Assembly: GCF_900156865.1 (NCBI RefSeq)
Contig: NZ_LT732529.1
Span: forward strand, 2,027,804-2,091,803
From: Litchfieldia sinesaloumensis
GTDB taxonomy: Bacteria > Bacillota > Bacilli > Bacillales > Bacillaceae_L
Reading direction: 5' to 3'
DNA: 64,000 nucleotides
The translations under genes and the position numbers were made by a program. Each line of letters starts with the position of its first letter. Within the stretch, counting starts at the first letter, position 1. The notes below the pieces were generated by a model that saw only the letters and a program-made list of their open reading frames with translations, had not been told where the DNA came from and searched no databases. This document shows, in pieces, positions 53,250 to 63,644 of this stretch.

Positions 53250-53429
53250 AATGCGCAAGCGCCTTTAGGTCGAACGTCTACTAAAACTTGCCACGTCCTG
53301 TGGCAAACATGACGTCAGCACATCCTGTGCAAGTCCGACAAGCATAAGAAAAGCCGGCGAGAAGGATGCATTTTATCCTTCTTGACGGATCGGCTAGACC
53401 CGAGAGGGGCTAGGCGCTGGAGCTGGACT
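53250..53429 (+). repeat. Structured dispersed repeat, copy E (long form)
   Basis: 180 bp starting AATGCGCAAGCGCC and ending GGCGCTGGAGCTGGAC. Arms: AGCGCC/GGCGCT, ACGTC/GACGT around GCCAC/GTGGC, GCACA/TGTGC, and AGAAGGAT/ATCCTTCT, where both strands of the inner stem differ from the GGTT/AACC of other copies yet still pair. It ends 13 bases from the sigA stop. Confidence 0.88.
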
Positions 53430-53441
53430 AATGAAAATATT

Positions 53442-54578
53442 CTATTCTAAGAAATCCTTAAGTCTCTTACTACGGCTTGGATGACGGAGTTTACGTAGTG
53501 CTTTCGCCTCAATCTGACGAATACGCTCACGAGTAACACCAAATACTTTGCCGACCTCTTCAAGGGTACGAGTACGTCCATCGTCTAACCCGAAACGCAG
53601 ACGTAAGACGTTTTCTTCTCGATCTGTTAGGGTATCTAGAACATCTTCAAGCTGTTCTTTCAATAACTCATATGCAGCATGCTCAGATGGAGACGTGGCA
53701 TCCTGATCTTCAATAAAGTCACCAAGGTGTGAATCGTCTTCTTCACCAATAGGTGTTTCTAATGAAACAGGCTCTTGAGCAATCTTTAAGATTTCTCTTA
53801 CCTTTTCAGGTGTTAAATCCATATCTTCAGCAATCTCTTCAGGTGATGGTTCACGGCCAAGATCCTGGAGTAACTGACGCTGTACACGGATTAGTTTATT
53901 AATTGTTTCTACCATATGAACTGGAATACGGATTGTTCTTGCTTGGTCTGCTATCGCACGTGTAATCGCTTGGCGAATCCACCATGTTGCATACGTACTA
54001 AACTTGAAACCTTTTCGGTAATCAAATTTTTCAACAGCTTTAATAAGTCCCATATTACCTTCTTGAATTAAATCTAGGAAAAGCATACCACGACCTACGT
54101 AACGCTTCGCGATACTTACAACAAGACGTAAATTCGCTTCAGCAAGTCGGCGTTTTGCTTCTTCATCACCTTGTTCAATTCTTTCAGCCAATTGAATTTC
54201 ATCGTCCGCTGAAAGTAAATCAACACGGCCAATTTCCTTTAAGTACATACGTACTGGATCATTAATCTTTACACCTGGAGGAACACTTAAATCATTTAAA
54301 TCAAATTCTTCTTCCTTGGATAAATCCTGGATATTTGGATCATCCTCTGTATCTGCAACGGCACCATGTTCATCACCATCACCTATAAGTTCAATCCCCT
54401 GCTCTCCAAGGAACTCATAATATTCATCAAGATGGTCAGATTCTACTTCGAAACCGGACATACGCTCAGCAATTTCTTCGTAAGTTAAGACACCGCGCTT
54501 CTTTCCGAGTTCTGTTAATTTTTCTTTTACTTGTTCCAATGTTAAATCTGTCTCAACTGCTTTAGACTTTTCAGCCAT
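53442..54578 (-). CDS. sigA: RNA polymerase primary sigma factor SigA
   Basis: 378 residues: region 1.1-like acidic N-terminus, region 1.2 ([11 protein letters not shown]), region 2 ([40 protein letters not shown]), region 3 and region 4 with the -35 helix-turn-helix ([21 protein letters not shown]). The housekeeping sigma factor. The ATG at 54578 follows AAGGAGGGG. 52 bp downstream of dnaG, the conserved macromolecular-synthesis arrangement. Confidence 0.98.
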   Translation of the reverse strand: MAEKSKAVETDLTLEQVKEKLTELGKKRGVLTYEEIAERMSGFEVESDHLDEYYEFLGEQGIELIGDGDEHGAVADTEDDPNIQDLSKEEEFDLNDLSVPPGVKINDPVRMYLKEIGRVDLLSADDEIQLAERIEQGDEEAKRRLAEANLRLVVSIAKRYVGRGMLFLDLIQEGNMGLIKAVEKFDYRKGFKFSTYATWWIRQAITRAIADQARTIRIPVHMVETINKLIRVQRQLLQDLGREPSPEEIAEDMDLTPEKVREILKIAQEPVSLETPIGEEDDSHLGDFIEDQDATSPSEHAAYELLKEQLEDVLDTLTDREENVLRLRFGLDDGRTRTLEEVGKVFGVTRERIRQIEAKALRKLRHPSRSKRLKDFLE

Positions 54579-54630
54579 TTGTTCCCCTCCTTCCAAACTA
54601 ATACGACATAGAGGTTACACAACCTAATGG

Positions 54631-56439
54631 TTAATGTAATGCTTTTTTCATTTGAATAATTTCATTTGCGATTGTAGCAGCCTTCAAATAATCCCTACTA
54701 CGTTCTGCGTCAAGCTGTTCAGATTCTTTTTCTTTTATCATTGACATTTTTTTGTGATTCAACACCTGTTTGATATAATCTGATAAAACCGAATCTGTTA
54801 CTTCTTCTTCAATTGACATCATTGCGATATCTGTTACAATTCTTTTTATATTTTCATCTTGTATTCTTGTTAGAAATGTACTGATATCTGGTTCATGCCC
54901 TTCTTCATAAAATGCATATAAATACATTAAAATTGCTCGATGCTCTTCAATATTAAATTCGGCCTGGAGCTGATCTTGTACTTTATCAGCAATTTCCCGA
55001 TCTCGTAACATATAAGCAATTAAATATCGTTCTGCATTATGATAGGCTTTAAGTAAATGTTTTGATACGGTAGGTTTCGCTTTCGTATTATTTCTATTCT
55101 CAGAGAAATTATCCCTTTTTTTCCGTTCAGATTTATAATACTGAAGCTGTTGCTGCTTAAGTGCATCAAGAGAGATTGAAAACTCACTTGATAACTGGCG
55201 CAAATAATGGTCTCTTTCGACAGCTTTTTCTAAAGAGGAGATTTCTTTAAGTACATCTTCTATATAACGGATACGTTCTCCTTCATCTTGAAGATTTTTT
55301 CCTCTTCGTAAGTACTGCATTTTAAATGCCATTATTGTAAGACTTGCCCCTATTACATCATTTTTAAACTTCTCTGCGCCATATTTCTTAATGTAGTCAT
55401 CAGGGTCCATACCATTTGGCATGGTTGAAATTCTCACATAACAGCCCGCATTAGTAAGCATGGTGGAGGCTCTTAACGCCGCTTCCAACCCTGCATTATC
55501 AGAGTCATAACAGATAACAACAGATTCCACATTTCTTCTAATAATTTTTACATGTTCATCTGTTAAGGATGTACCCATTGTACCTATTGCATTTGGAACA
55601 TCTGCTGTATCAGCTGCTATCACATCCGCAAATCCTTCAAACAGGACAACTTGCTGCTGCTTTCGAATAGCAAGTCTTGCTTGGTGGAAATTATAAAGGG
55701 TCTTACTTTTATTAAAAATAAGCGTTTCAGGACTGTTTAAATACTTAGGCTCTTGCCCTTTATCAAGCACCCTACCTGAAAATGCAATTGTCTTGCCCTG
55801 ATGATCCCAAATCGGGAACATAATGCGGTTTCGAAATCTATCAAAAAATGTTCCGGTATCCTCTTTTTTCACGAGTAATCCGGCACGTTCCATCATTTCT
55901 GGCCGAAAGCCTCTTTTTTGGAGAAATTTTGTGGCAAAGTCCCATGAGTCCAGGGAATAGCCAATTTCAAACTTTTCGATAATTTCTCTGGTGAAGCCCC
56001 TATTTGTTAAATACTCTAGTGCTCGCTCGCCTTCTTTTGTATTAAGCAATAAATGGTGATAGAATTTCTTTAATAACTCGTGGGCTTCTTGCATTTTTGA
56101 TACATCAGTGTTTTTTTCAGCAACAGCTGATGGCTGTTCGAAATCTGATAAATCTATGTTCGCCTTTTTAGCAAGTGTAGATGCAGCCTCTGAGAAGGAG
56201 TACCCTTCTAAGTCCATTAAAAAAGAAAATACATTTCCACCTGCTCCACACCCAAAACAATGAAAGATTTGTTTATCTGGTGCTACAGAGAATGAAGGGG
56301 TATTTTCACCGTGAAATGGACACAGACCAAAATAATTTCTTCCTTGCTTCTTCAATTGAACATATTCACTAATAACATCAACAATGTCAACAGAAGAACG
56401 AATTTTTTCGATTGTTTCTTCGGGAATTCGATATCCCAT
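54631..56439 (-). CDS. dnaG: DNA primase
   Basis: 602 residues: N-terminal zinc-binding domain (CPFHGENTPSF ... FHCFGCGAGG, about 40-65), TOPRIM domain (VVLFEGFADVIAAD; SVVICYDSDNAGLEAA), and a C-terminal helicase-binding domain. Makes RNA primers for replication. The ATG at 56439 has GGGGA upstream; a TTG five codons earlier is in frame. Precedes sigA. Confidence 0.97.
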   Translation of the reverse strand: MGYRIPEETIEKIRSSVDIVDVISEYVQLKKQGRNYFGLCPFHGENTPSFSVAPDKQIFHCFGCGAGGNVFSFLMDLEGYSFSEAASTLAKKANIDLSDFEQPSAVAEKNTDVSKMQEAHELLKKFYHHLLLNTKEGERALEYLTNRGFTREIIEKFEIGYSLDSWDFATKFLQKRGFRPEMMERAGLLVKKEDTGTFFDRFRNRIMFPIWDHQGKTIAFSGRVLDKGQEPKYLNSPETLIFNKSKTLYNFHQARLAIRKQQQVVLFEGFADVIAADTADVPNAIGTMGTSLTDEHVKIIRRNVESVVICYDSDNAGLEAALRASTMLTNAGCYVRISTMPNGMDPDDYIKKYGAEKFKNDVIGASLTIMAFKMQYLRRGKNLQDEGERIRYIEDVLKEISSLEKAVERDHYLRQLSSEFSISLDALKQQQLQYYKSERKKRDNFSENRNNTKAKPTVSKHLLKAYHNAERYLIAYMLRDREIADKVQDQLQAEFNIEEHRAILMYLYAFYEEGHEPDISTFLTRIQDENIKRIVTDIAMMSIEEEVTDSVLSDYIKQVLNHKKMSMIKEKESEQLDAERSRDYLKAATIANEIIQMKKALH

Positions 56440-56479
56440 GTTTAACATCCCCAAGTACTAAGATATTCGATGTTTAGAG

Positions 56480-56940
56480 TTAAAATCCTGCAAGATTCGA
56501 CAAACTTTCTTTAAAAACTTTGATAAAATGTTGTCTGTCGTCATCAGTAAAGGGTTTTGGTCCTTTCGAATATGTGCCACTACGTCTCTCCTTTGCAGAT
56601 AAAAAGCGAAAATGGAGGATTTGCTCCATGTCCTCTTCCCTAAACTTTTTACCACGGGGTGATAGTACAGTTACACCTCTATTAACTAAAATACTTGTTA
56701 AGCCAGTGTCCTGGGTAATGACAATGTCTTTTTTAAATGCATGATTCATAATATAAAGATCTGCCGCCTCTTTATCTGCATCTACATACACCAATTTACC
56801 ATCCATAGGATTTGACATAACATGCGCATAAGAAGCTACAAACACAACATTGATATTATATGTACCTGCTATGCTAAGTATTTCTTCCTTGACAGGACAT
56901 GCATCCTCATCAACAAATATTTTATTCTTTTTTTCGTCAT
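56480..56940 (-). CDS. yqxD: YqxD/YaiI-family (UPF0178) protein, frame interrupted near the start
   Basis: The family's conserved body is clear (VYVDADKEAADLYIMNHA, DIVITQDTGLTS, RSGTYSKGPKPFTDDDRQHF) and the frame continues upstream through IFVDEDACPVKEEI, the conserved N-terminal Asp motif. That frame has no ATG, GTG or TTG there. The only plausible start, ATG at 56938-56940, is in another frame; adding one A to the run of seven at 56928-56934 restores MTKKKNKIFVDEDACPVK. So the gene is frameshifted, read by slippage, or carries a sequencing indel. An internal GTG at 56845 would lose the N-terminal motif. Just upstream of dnaG, as in B. subtilis. Confidence 0.75.
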
Positions 56941-57308
56941 ATTTCTCTATTCTACATCACTCCAAAGAATCCTTCTTTTACGAGAAAAGATTTGAAATAT
57001 GTTCAAGAATCTGTGACTTACTACTCTTTAGGTGAGGAACCTTCTAGATATTTCAATGCACTTTTTGTAAAGGAAAATTCAAAATGAGAAAATAATGTCG
57101 AAAATTAAATTACATATTTCCTTAACTTACCCTTGACAACCTTCAATACATAGTTTATTCTATCCAATCGAACTCTAAACCTAAAAATATGTATTTTTAT
57201 CACAATTTTTTATTATAATATAAAAATCATTTTAGCGCTATAAAAAAAACATATCTTTTTCAGATATGTTTTCGCATATAATCAAGGTTGTTAGACCTTG
57301 TTTATTGC
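56941..57308. other. Intergenic region between yqxD and ppsR
   Basis: Very A/T-rich. Contains two hairpins after ppsR (57246-57272 and 57283-57300) and must hold the yqxD-dnaG-sigA promoter, which I could not place. No other gene was seen. Confidence 0.5.
57246..57300 (-). terminator. Terminator (two hairpins) of ccpN-ppsR
   Basis: AAAACATATCT/AGATATGTTTT (57246-57272), and CAAGGT/ACCTTG (57283-57300) nearer the gene. Confidence 0.82.
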
Positions 57309-58121
57309 CTAATTTGTTTTTCGTTTATTAATACTATTTAAAATAATATTTGCCGTTTCTTCCACAGCCTTATTGGAAACATCTACAACATCGCAGCCAA
57401 TTCTTGTTACAATTGACTCAAAATGATCTAGTTCTTCTTTAATTCGGTTAATATTTGCATAGATTGCTTGGTCATCAAGACCTAATGATTTTAATCGTTC
57501 ACGTCTAATATGGTTTAATTTCTCAGGGCTGATTTTTAATCCGAAACATTTATTCGGTGACACCTTGAAAAGTTCTTCCGGCGGATCAACCTCAGGAACT
57601 ATTGGTACATTTGCAACTTTGTAACGCTTATGTGCAAGATATTGAGATAAAGGAGTTTTTGACGTTCTTGATACACCGATGAGGATGATGTCTGCACGAA
57701 GAATGCCTCTTGGATCGCGACCATCATCATATTTAACAGCAAATTCGATTGCTTCAATCTTTTTAAAGTAATCTTCATCTAATTTTCTAACAAGACCCGC
57801 TTCAAATCTAGGGTTGCTATCATAAAGTCCTGACATTTTTTCAATTAATGGTCCAATGATATCATTTACAACTACCCCTTCACGTGCCGCTTCCTCTACA
57901 AGAAAGTCTCTTAATTCAGGAACAACAAGTGTAAATGCAATGATTGCATTATTAAGTTTAGCCAATGCCACAACCTCAGCTAAAGTAGCTGTATCTTCAA
58001 CATAAGGGATGCGCTTAATCTCCGTATGTGAACCGTTGAATTGACTTACTGCCGCTTTTACAACTAATTCTGCTGTTTCCCCAACCGAGTCTGACACTAC
58101 GTAAACTACGCGAATACTCAT
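57309..58121 (-). CDS. ppsR: Pyruvate, water dikinase / PPDK regulatory protein (DUF299, YqfL)
   Basis: 270 residues: [20 protein letters not shown] at the start, ADP/P-loop-like [15 protein letters not shown] (about 150-164) and the C-terminal [16 protein letters not shown]299 enzymes are bifunctional kinase/phosphorylases acting on PEP synthase or PPDK; in B. subtilis YqfL modulates CcpN activity. It follows ccpN by 34 bp, the same pair as in B. subtilis. Confidence 0.94.
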   Translation of the reverse strand: MSIRVVYVVSDSVGETAELVVKAAVSQFNGSHTEIKRIPYVEDTATLAEVVALAKLNNAIIAFTLVVPELRDFLVEEAAREGVVVNDIIGPLIEKMSGLYDSNPRFEAGLVRKLDEDYFKKIEAIEFAVKYDDGRDPRGILRADIILIGVSRTSKTPLSQYLAHKRYKVANVPIVPEVDPPEELFKVSPNKCFGLKISPEKLNHIRRERLKSLGLDDQAIYANINRIKEELDHFESIVTRIGCDVVDVSNKAVEETANIILNSINKRKTN

Positions 58122-58155
58122 CTGTTATCTCCATCTCCTTACTTTTGAATACGCC

Positions 58156-58800
58156 TTAGAGGATCTCATCACCCGCGAGTGCTACCAAGGCTTTTGTCAT
58201 ATTTGTCTTTGTAATCCTTCCAATAACCTCTATACCTCGTTCAGTATGCTTCACGACCGGTAATGCGTCGATTTGTTTCTCAATCAATTTATGAGCAACA
58301 TCTAGTAAAAGCTCATCTTTTTCACACATTGTAATATTAGGCATACGTGTCATTATAATTGTAACTGGAATCGATTTTAAGTCTTGGTTTCCGAGGCTAG
58401 CCCGCAATAAATCTTTTCTCGATAATACTCCTACAAGTAATGAGGAGTTATCCACTACAAATAAGGTTCCGATATCTTCTAAAAACATGGTTACAATTGC
58501 ATCATATACAGAGATACTCTCATTGATTACTACTGGGATGGATTGATAATCCTTCACTTGAATCTTCTTAATTTTATCTGCAAGTAATTGCTGACCAGTC
58601 TTTCCGGTATAGAAATAGCCGACACGAGGCCTAGCCTCTAAGTAGCCTGCCATCGTTAAAATGGCAAGGTCCGGACGTAGGGTTGCTCTCGTCAAGTTTA
58701 ATCGCTCCGCAATGGCTTCACCGGTAATTGGACCATTATCCTTTACAATTTGCACAATTTGTTCTTGCCGGTTATTCAGTTCTATTTTACTCACCACCAT
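58156..58800 (-). CDS. ccpN: Gluconeogenesis repressor CcpN
   Basis: 214 residues: N-terminal HTH (NNRQEQIVQIVKDNGPITGEAIAERLNLTRATLRPDLAILT) and two CBS domains (about 80-210) that bind nucleotides. CcpN represses gapB and pckA on glycolytic carbon in B. subtilis. The start region has ATG GTG GTG without a strong ribosome binding site, so the exact start (58800) is uncertain by a few codons. Confidence 0.94.
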   Translation of the reverse strand: MVVSKIELNNRQEQIVQIVKDNGPITGEAIAERLNLTRATLRPDLAILTMAGYLEARPRVGYFYTGKTGQQLLADKIKKIQVKDYQSIPVVINESISVYDAIVTMFLEDIGTLFVVDNSSLLVGVLSRKDLLRASLGNQDLKSIPVTIIMTRMPNITMCEKDELLLDVAHKLIEKQIDALPVVKHTERGIEVIGRITKTNMTKALVALAGDEIL

Positions 58801-58896
58801 TCATAAAATCTATAGTTTTATGTACTCATTCAATAAGGGTTATACTAATTAGAATTATTATATCCTAATTGCCTACTAACGTATAGTAGATAGAAA

Positions 58897-58926
58897 AAAA
58901 CTAGGAGTTATAAGGCTCCTAGTTTT
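58897..58926 (-). terminator. Terminator of glyQS
   Basis: AAAACTAGGAG/CTCCTAGTTTT, 11-bp stem. Confidence 0.92.
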
Positions 58927-58933
58927 CACATTT

Positions 58934-61012
58934 TCATTTTACAATAATTGCATTCATATCACCGATGAGGTAGATAAGGCTTGCTAGTTGCACCATTTGT
59001 GCTAAACGATTGCTTTTTACTGCAGGATCTTCTGCCATAACCATTGTATTGTCAAAATAGCGGTCGATTAGCTCTCTTAATGATGCTAATAAACGGAAAG
59101 CCTCTGCTACATCATGGTTTTTAAGACTTTCGATTACCTGAGGTTTGACCTCGGTAAACTTTTCATAAAGATGTTTTTCTTCATCCGATTCAAATAGGCT
59201 AGGATCAATTTCAGTGTCTTCACCTTTTTTGCTGATGTTTAACACTCTACCTAGAGACTCTATCGTTGGCTTAAAGTCTTGATGACTCTTATTTGCTTCA
59301 AGCATTTCTGCTTTTTTAATAATCAGTCCAATATTACCAATCTTCGCACCAAGTACAGCATCAATTATGTCATAGTGGACATTTCTAGTGTTTAGTTCAT
59401 GTTTAATACGTAACTTAAAGAATTGAACGAGTTGTTTTTCGATTTCTTTTCCTTCAAGCTTTGCAATGTTCTCTTCTACAAATAGCCTCAAAACAAATTC
59501 GAAGACTTCTTCAAGGCTAATATCCCAACCTTTGTCTAGCAAGATCTGTACAACACCTGATGCCATGCGACGTAATGCGTATGGATCCTGAGAGCCTGTT
59601 GGAATAATACCGATGGAGAAACAACCAACGATTGTATCAAGTTTATCGGCTAAACTAATTAAAGCACCGATGGTTGAGGCAGGACTTTCATCCTCAGCGT
59701 GCCTAGGCATATAATGCTCATTAATAGCTACTGCCACTTCCGTGTCTTCACCACTTAATCGTGCATATCTTTCACCCATTACGCCTTGAAGTTCAGGAAA
59801 TTCATAAACCATGTTAGTGACAAGGTCAAATTTACAGATTTGAGCTGCTCTGTTTGCCTTTTCTTTCGTTTGGCTATCAACACCCACTAGCTCTGAAAGA
59901 TGTTTTGTTATTTGCTGGATTCTTCTAACTTTGTCACCAATTGAACCAATTTCTTCATGATAGATGATTTTATCAAGCTTTTGAATCAAGTTATCAATTT
60001 TTAACTTTTGGTCTTCTTTGTAGAAGAAATCGGCGTCTGAAAGACGAGCACGGAGTACTTTCTCGTTACCTCTTGCTACAGTATCAAGGTGCTTGTGATC
60101 ACCATTACGTATTGCAACAAAGTAAGGAAGCAGTTCTCCATTATTGTCTTTAACAGGGAAGTATCGTTGATGCTCTCTCATACTTGTAACCAATACTTCT
60201 TCAGGTAAATTTAGAAACTCTTCTTCGAATTTTCCTGAAAAAGCCGTCGGATATTCAACAAGATTGGTTACTTCTTCAAGTAAATCCGCATCAATTGGCA
60301 CTTTCCAATTGTTATCTTCTTCTAATATTTTAATTTGGTTTGTAATTGCTTCTTTACGTTCGAGATAATCTGCAATAACATACTGAGACATCAGAAGCTT
60401 TTCATAGTCTTTTGGAGACGAAATCTCAACCTGAGACCCTAAGAAACGGTGTCCCCATGTTTTATTACTGGACTCTACATTTGTAATCGAGATTGGGATA
60501 ATTTCATTGCCAAATAATGCAACTATCCATTGAATCGGACGTACATACCGAAGTTCTTTATCACCCCAACGCATGTTTTTAGGAAACGATAGATGTGTAA
60601 TAACTTCCTCAAGCTCCCCTAAAATTTCTTTTGTATCTTTTCCTTTTATAAACTTATTAATATGAGCGTATTCTACACCATTAATTTCTTTAAAAAAGAT
60701 ATCTTCTACTGATGCGCCCTGGCCCCTAGTGAAGCCCATTGCAGCTTTTGACCAATTGCCATCCTGATCTAAAGCAATCTTTTTAGCTGGACCTTTTGCT
60801 TCCAACTCAACATCTTGTTGTTTTTCAGCAACATCATGTACAAGAACTGCTAATCTTCGTGGTGATGAAAAATGTTCAACCTGCTCAAATGAGATATTAT
60901 GTTCATGCATCCAGTTTGTTATTTTGTCGGATAGCTGATTCATAGCATTCGTTACAAACCGTGCTGGCATTTCTTCTAAACCAACTTCAATCAATAAATC
61001 TCGATTACTCAT
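58934..61012 (-). CDS. glyS: Glycyl-tRNA synthetase beta subunit
   Basis: 692 residues, [20 protein letters not shown], with [10 protein letters not shown], the HD-like region and the C-terminal DALR-type anticodon domain ([16 protein letters not shown]). Pairs with GlyQ as the alpha2-beta2 enzyme. Its ATG overlaps the end of glyQ by 8 bases. Confidence 0.97.
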   Translation of the reverse strand: MSNRDLLIEVGLEEMPARFVTNAMNQLSDKITNWMHEHNISFEQVEHFSSPRRLAVLVHDVAEKQQDVELEAKGPAKKIALDQDGNWSKAAMGFTRGQGASVEDIFFKEINGVEYAHINKFIKGKDTKEILGELEEVITHLSFPKNMRWGDKELRYVRPIQWIVALFGNEIIPISITNVESSNKTWGHRFLGSQVEISSPKDYEKLLMSQYVIADYLERKEAITNQIKILEEDNNWKVPIDADLLEEVTNLVEYPTAFSGKFEEEFLNLPEEVLVTSMREHQRYFPVKDNNGELLPYFVAIRNGDHKHLDTVARGNEKVLRARLSDADFFYKEDQKLKIDNLIQKLDKIIYHEEIGSIGDKVRRIQQITKHLSELVGVDSQTKEKANRAAQICKFDLVTNMVYEFPELQGVMGERYARLSGEDTEVAVAINEHYMPRHAEDESPASTIGALISLADKLDTIVGCFSIGIIPTGSQDPYALRRMASGVVQILLDKGWDISLEEVFEFVLRLFVEENIAKLEGKEIEKQLVQFFKLRIKHELNTRNVHYDIIDAVLGAKIGNIGLIIKKAEMLEANKSHQDFKPTIESLGRVLNISKKGEDTEIDPSLFESDEEKHLYEKFTEVKPQVIESLKNHDVAEAFRLLASLRELIDRYFDNTMVMAEDPAVKSNRLAQMVQLASLIYLIGDMNAIIVK

Positions 61013-61895
61013 TGCTTTCGTCTCCTTTTGCCTTCAGCATTGGGAAGCCTAATTTTTCCCGCTCTTCATAAAACGTTTTAGCTACTTTTCGGGCTAAATT
61101 TCGAACTCTACCGATATAACCTGTTCTTTCAGTAACTGAAATTGCTCCCCTTGCATCTAACTGGTTAAAAGTATGTGAGCATTTTAATACATAGTCATAT
61201 GCCGGATGAACAAGCCCTTCATCCATCTGACGATGTGCTTCCTTTTCATAAATGCTGAATAGGTTAAACAGCATATCCGTATCAGACGTTTCAAACGTAT
61301 ATTTTGAATGTTCATATTCTGGTTGATGGAAAATATCACGAACGGTAAAACCTTTTGTCCATTCAAGATCAAATACATTTTCTTTATCCTGGATATATGA
61401 AGCTAAACGTTCAATTCCGTATGTGATTTCAACGGAAACAGGTTTACATTCTATGCCTCCAACCTGTTGGAAATATGTAAATTGTGTCACTTCCATTCCA
61501 TCTAACCAAACTTCCCAACCTAACCCAGCTGCCCCAAGAGTCGGAGCCTCCCAGTTGTCTTCAACAAACCGAATATCATGCTCTAGTGGATTGATTCCTA
61601 ATGCTTTTAAGGAATCAAGATAAAGCTCCTGAATATTATCAGGTGATGGCTTCATGATAACCTGGAATTGATGATGTTGATAGAGTCGGTTTGGATTTTC
61701 GCCATAACGGCCATCAACCGGTCTTCTAGATGGCTCAACATAAGCCACATTCCATGGCTCTGGACCTAAGCTTCTAAGGAATGTATAAGGGCTCATCGTC
61801 CCTGCCCCTTTTTCAACATCATAAGCTTGCATAAGAATACAGCCTTGATCTGACCAATGCTTTTGTAAAGTGAGTATCATTTCTTGAATATTCAT
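61005..61895 (-). CDS. glyQ: Glycyl-tRNA synthetase alpha subunit
   Basis: 296 residues with [52 protein letters not shown] and [22 protein letters not shown]-type class II motifs. Catalytic subunit of the heterotetrameric GlyRS. GGAGG precedes the ATG. Regulated by a T-box leader about 230 bp upstream; a dispersed repeat lies between. Confidence 0.97.
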   Translation of the reverse strand: MNIQEMILTLQKHWSDQGCILMQAYDVEKGAGTMSPYTFLRSLGPEPWNVAYVEPSRRPVDGRYGENPNRLYQHHQFQVIMKPSPDNIQELYLDSLKALGINPLEHDIRFVEDNWEAPTLGAAGLGWEVWLDGMEVTQFTYFQQVGGIECKPVSVEITYGIERLASYIQDKENVFDLEWTKGFTVRDIFHQPEYEHSKYTFETSDTDMLFNLFSIYEKEAHRQMDEGLVHPAYDYVLKCSHTFNQLDARGAISVTERTGYIGRVRNLARKVAKTFYEEREKLGFPMLKAKGDESNE

Positions 61896-61920
61896 TTATT
61901 GGCACCTCCAAAATTATAAA

Positions 61921-62097
61921 GCGATAGCGCCTAGCCGTTGAACGTCTACTGAGTACTGCCACGTCCTGTGGCAAACGTAGACGTCAGCACATCCTGTGCA
62001 AGTCCGACAAGCACAAGACGATACAGCAAGAAGGTTGCTCTTTAACCTTCTTGATGGATTGGCTTGTGACCTCGAGGGGCTAGGCGCTGAAGCTGGA
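61921..62097 (+). repeat. Structured dispersed repeat, copy F (long form), inside the glyQS leader
   Basis: 177 bp starting GCGATAGCGCCTAG and ending GGCTAGGCGCTGAAGCTGGA. Arms: AGCGCC/GGCGCT, ACGTCTAC/GTAGACGT around GCCAC/GTGGC, GCACA/TGTGC, CACAAG/CTTGTG and AAGAAGGTT/AACCTTCTT. It lies 23 bp downstream of the T-box terminator and 25 bp before the glyQ ATG, so it is transcribed (as its complement) in every readthrough mRNA. Confidence 0.9.
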
Positions 62098-62120
62098 TTT
62101 AAAAAACGATTTTACAAAAT

Positions 62121-62170
62121 AAAAAAACTCCCCCCTCTATGCCTAACTATAGACATAGGGACGAGAGTTT
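62121..62170 (-). terminator. T-box intrinsic terminator
   Basis: AACTC...CCCTATG pairs with CATAGAGGGGGGAGTT and is followed by TTTTTT on the minus strand. Confidence 0.88.
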
Positions 62171-62376
62171 ACCCGCGGTTCCACCCTATTTGCAAATAAC
62201 CCTGACGGTTATTCACCTCTTTCACTGATACACTCTGGAACGCCTTCCTTACTTGTTCATACCCTAGCTTCCACCGCCCTAGGTTCGCTTTTATGAACGA
62301 CAATAAGTACTACTTTCCTTCACCGTGCGTTATGTTGTTCAAAGCGTTTTAGATACATCTCTTTGAACACAATTTT
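62121..62376 (-). promoter_or_regulatory. T-box riboswitch leader of glyQS
   Basis: On the minus strand the T-box core TGGAACCGCGG (62173-62183) is followed by a terminator whose stem pairs the CTC...CCCTATG side with CATAGAGGGGGGAG, then a T-run. Upstream are a TTCAAAG/CTTTGAA stem and a GGAAAGTAGTA motif typical of Bacillus T-boxes. Uncharged tRNA-Gly should favour the antiterminator and allow glyQS transcription. The glycine specifier codon was not placed with confidence. Confidence 0.92.
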
Positions 62377-62382
62377 AATTGC

Positions 62383-62411
62383 ACTATAATCCAAATTCAT
62401 TACCTTGTCAA
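62383..62411 (-). promoter_or_regulatory. Sigma-A promoter of glyQS
   Basis: Perfect -35 TTGACA (62406-62411), a 17-bp spacer and -10 TATAGT (62383-62388) on the minus strand, just ahead of the T-box leader. Confidence 0.92.
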
Positions 62412-62424
62412 GAGCTGTCTCACA

Positions 62425-63171
62425 TTAGGGGCGTAAATTCTCGAGTTGATCTAAAAATCGCTTCGACTTCAGATATAAACCCGAGTACTCCTCATAAAAA
62501 GCATCAATAACCATTTTCAACTCTTTCTTCGTCTCATCCTTAACAGCAATACTTCCCAACCGACTTAAATCGAAATAGTAAAACAAGCGTAATAGTCGTA
62601 TTGTCGCCTGTGATACCCGTAGATGATATTTCTCTTTTTCAAAGCAGCGGTGGCAAAGAAGACCTCCTTCTCTAATAGAAAAGGCAAACTCACCCTCCGT
62701 ACTTTTACAGAGAGTACATTCATCGAGTCGAGGATACAAGCCAAGTAAGGGAAGGATTTTTAACTTATAAATATACAGTAGTATATCAGGGTCAAACCCC
62801 TCATTTAAATAATTTAATGTTTGAAACAGCATCTCAAATAAGAAAGGATTTGATTTTTTTTCTTCTGTACATTTATCGGTTAATTCAATTACATATGATG
62901 CATATGCTGTCAAGAAAATATCCTCTCGAATGGAGCGAAAAGTAGAAATGGCTTCACCCTGTTGTAAGACACCCAAACCAGAAGTTTTTTGAAATAAAAA
63001 CTGTCCATATGTAAAGATTTGGGTAATAGCAGCAAGGCGACTACTTGGTTTTTTAGCGCCTCTTGCCATTACCCCAATTTTCCCGGCTTCACGGGTATAC
63101 AAAGTCACGATTTTATTCGTTTCACCATAATCATTTGTTCTTATGATAATACCTTCGCATTTTTGAAGCAT
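62425..63171 (-). CDS. recO: DNA repair protein RecO
   Basis: 248 residues: N-terminal OB fold ([42 protein letters not shown]), helical middle, and a zinc-type motif CTLC...CHRC (about 150-175). Helps load RecA in RecFOR recombination repair. The ATG at 63171 follows GGATGGTGA; the frame is open 7 codons upstream. Confidence 0.95.
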   Translation of the reverse strand: MLQKCEGIIIRTNDYGETNKIVTLYTREAGKIGVMARGAKKPSSRLAAITQIFTYGQFLFQKTSGLGVLQQGEAISTFRSIREDIFLTAYASYVIELTDKCTEEKKSNPFLFEMLFQTLNYLNEGFDPDILLYIYKLKILPLLGLYPRLDECTLCKSTEGEFAFSIREGGLLCHRCFEKEKYHLRVSQATIRLLRLFYYFDLSRLGSIAVKDETKKELKMVIDAFYEEYSGLYLKSKRFLDQLENLRP

Positions 63172-63249
63172 CTTGTCACCATCCATTGGCAACTAGGCAA
63201 ATCAATCACCATGTTACTAAATTAAGGTCTTCGACGCTTTTTAGGATGG

Positions 63250-63393
63250 TCAAGTAATTGGAAAATCTATTTCTGCTAGCTCCTCACTTGATGACTCGGG
63301 TCTCTCAGTCTTCTCTTGTTCCAATTCCTTAAAAAGAAGATACGTATCAACATTACCTGTTTGACTAAACACTTTCCAGGTAAAATCTAACAT
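63250..63393 (-). CDS. yqzL: YqzL-family protein
   Basis: 47 residues, MLDFTWKVFSQTGNVDTYLL then FKELEQEK, ending EELAEIDFPIT; nearly the same as B. subtilis YqzL, which also sits between era and recO. Function unknown. The ATG at 63393 has AAAGGTGGGG upstream; the frame is open 19 codons further. Confidence 0.92.
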   Translation of the reverse strand: MLDFTWKVFSQTGNVDTYLLFKELEQEKTERPESSSEELAEIDFPIT

Positions 63394-63528
63394 AGTAACC
63401 CCACCTTTCTGTTTTTTAAAACTAGCAAAGACGATTCCAATATCATTCACTTGTAAGAATATCTTGACCGAAAACCCTAAAAAACATGTTACATAAATTT
63501 TGCTAATCCACGTATTTTTTTCTTATCT

Positions 63529-63640
63529 AGGTCAAGGTGATGTCGGCTCGGGTCACAATCCATTTACTTCTGAAGTAAAAAGCTTCATCTGTCAGCTTTT
63601 GTCTGTGCTTTTCACCGAGAGTCCGGGCACCTTACGCTTT
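63529..63640 (-). repeat. Structured dispersed repeat, copy G (reverse, diverged)
   Basis: About 112 bp aligning with copy B (GGCTCG-GGTCACAA-CC, TCTGAAG, TGTGCTTTTCACCGA, CACCTTACGCTTTT). The inner hairpin is GAAG/CTTC in element orientation. It ends 4 bases from the era stop codon, the same spacing as copy B to moaA. More diverged and probably older. Confidence 0.7.
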
Positions 63641-63644
63641 TAAA

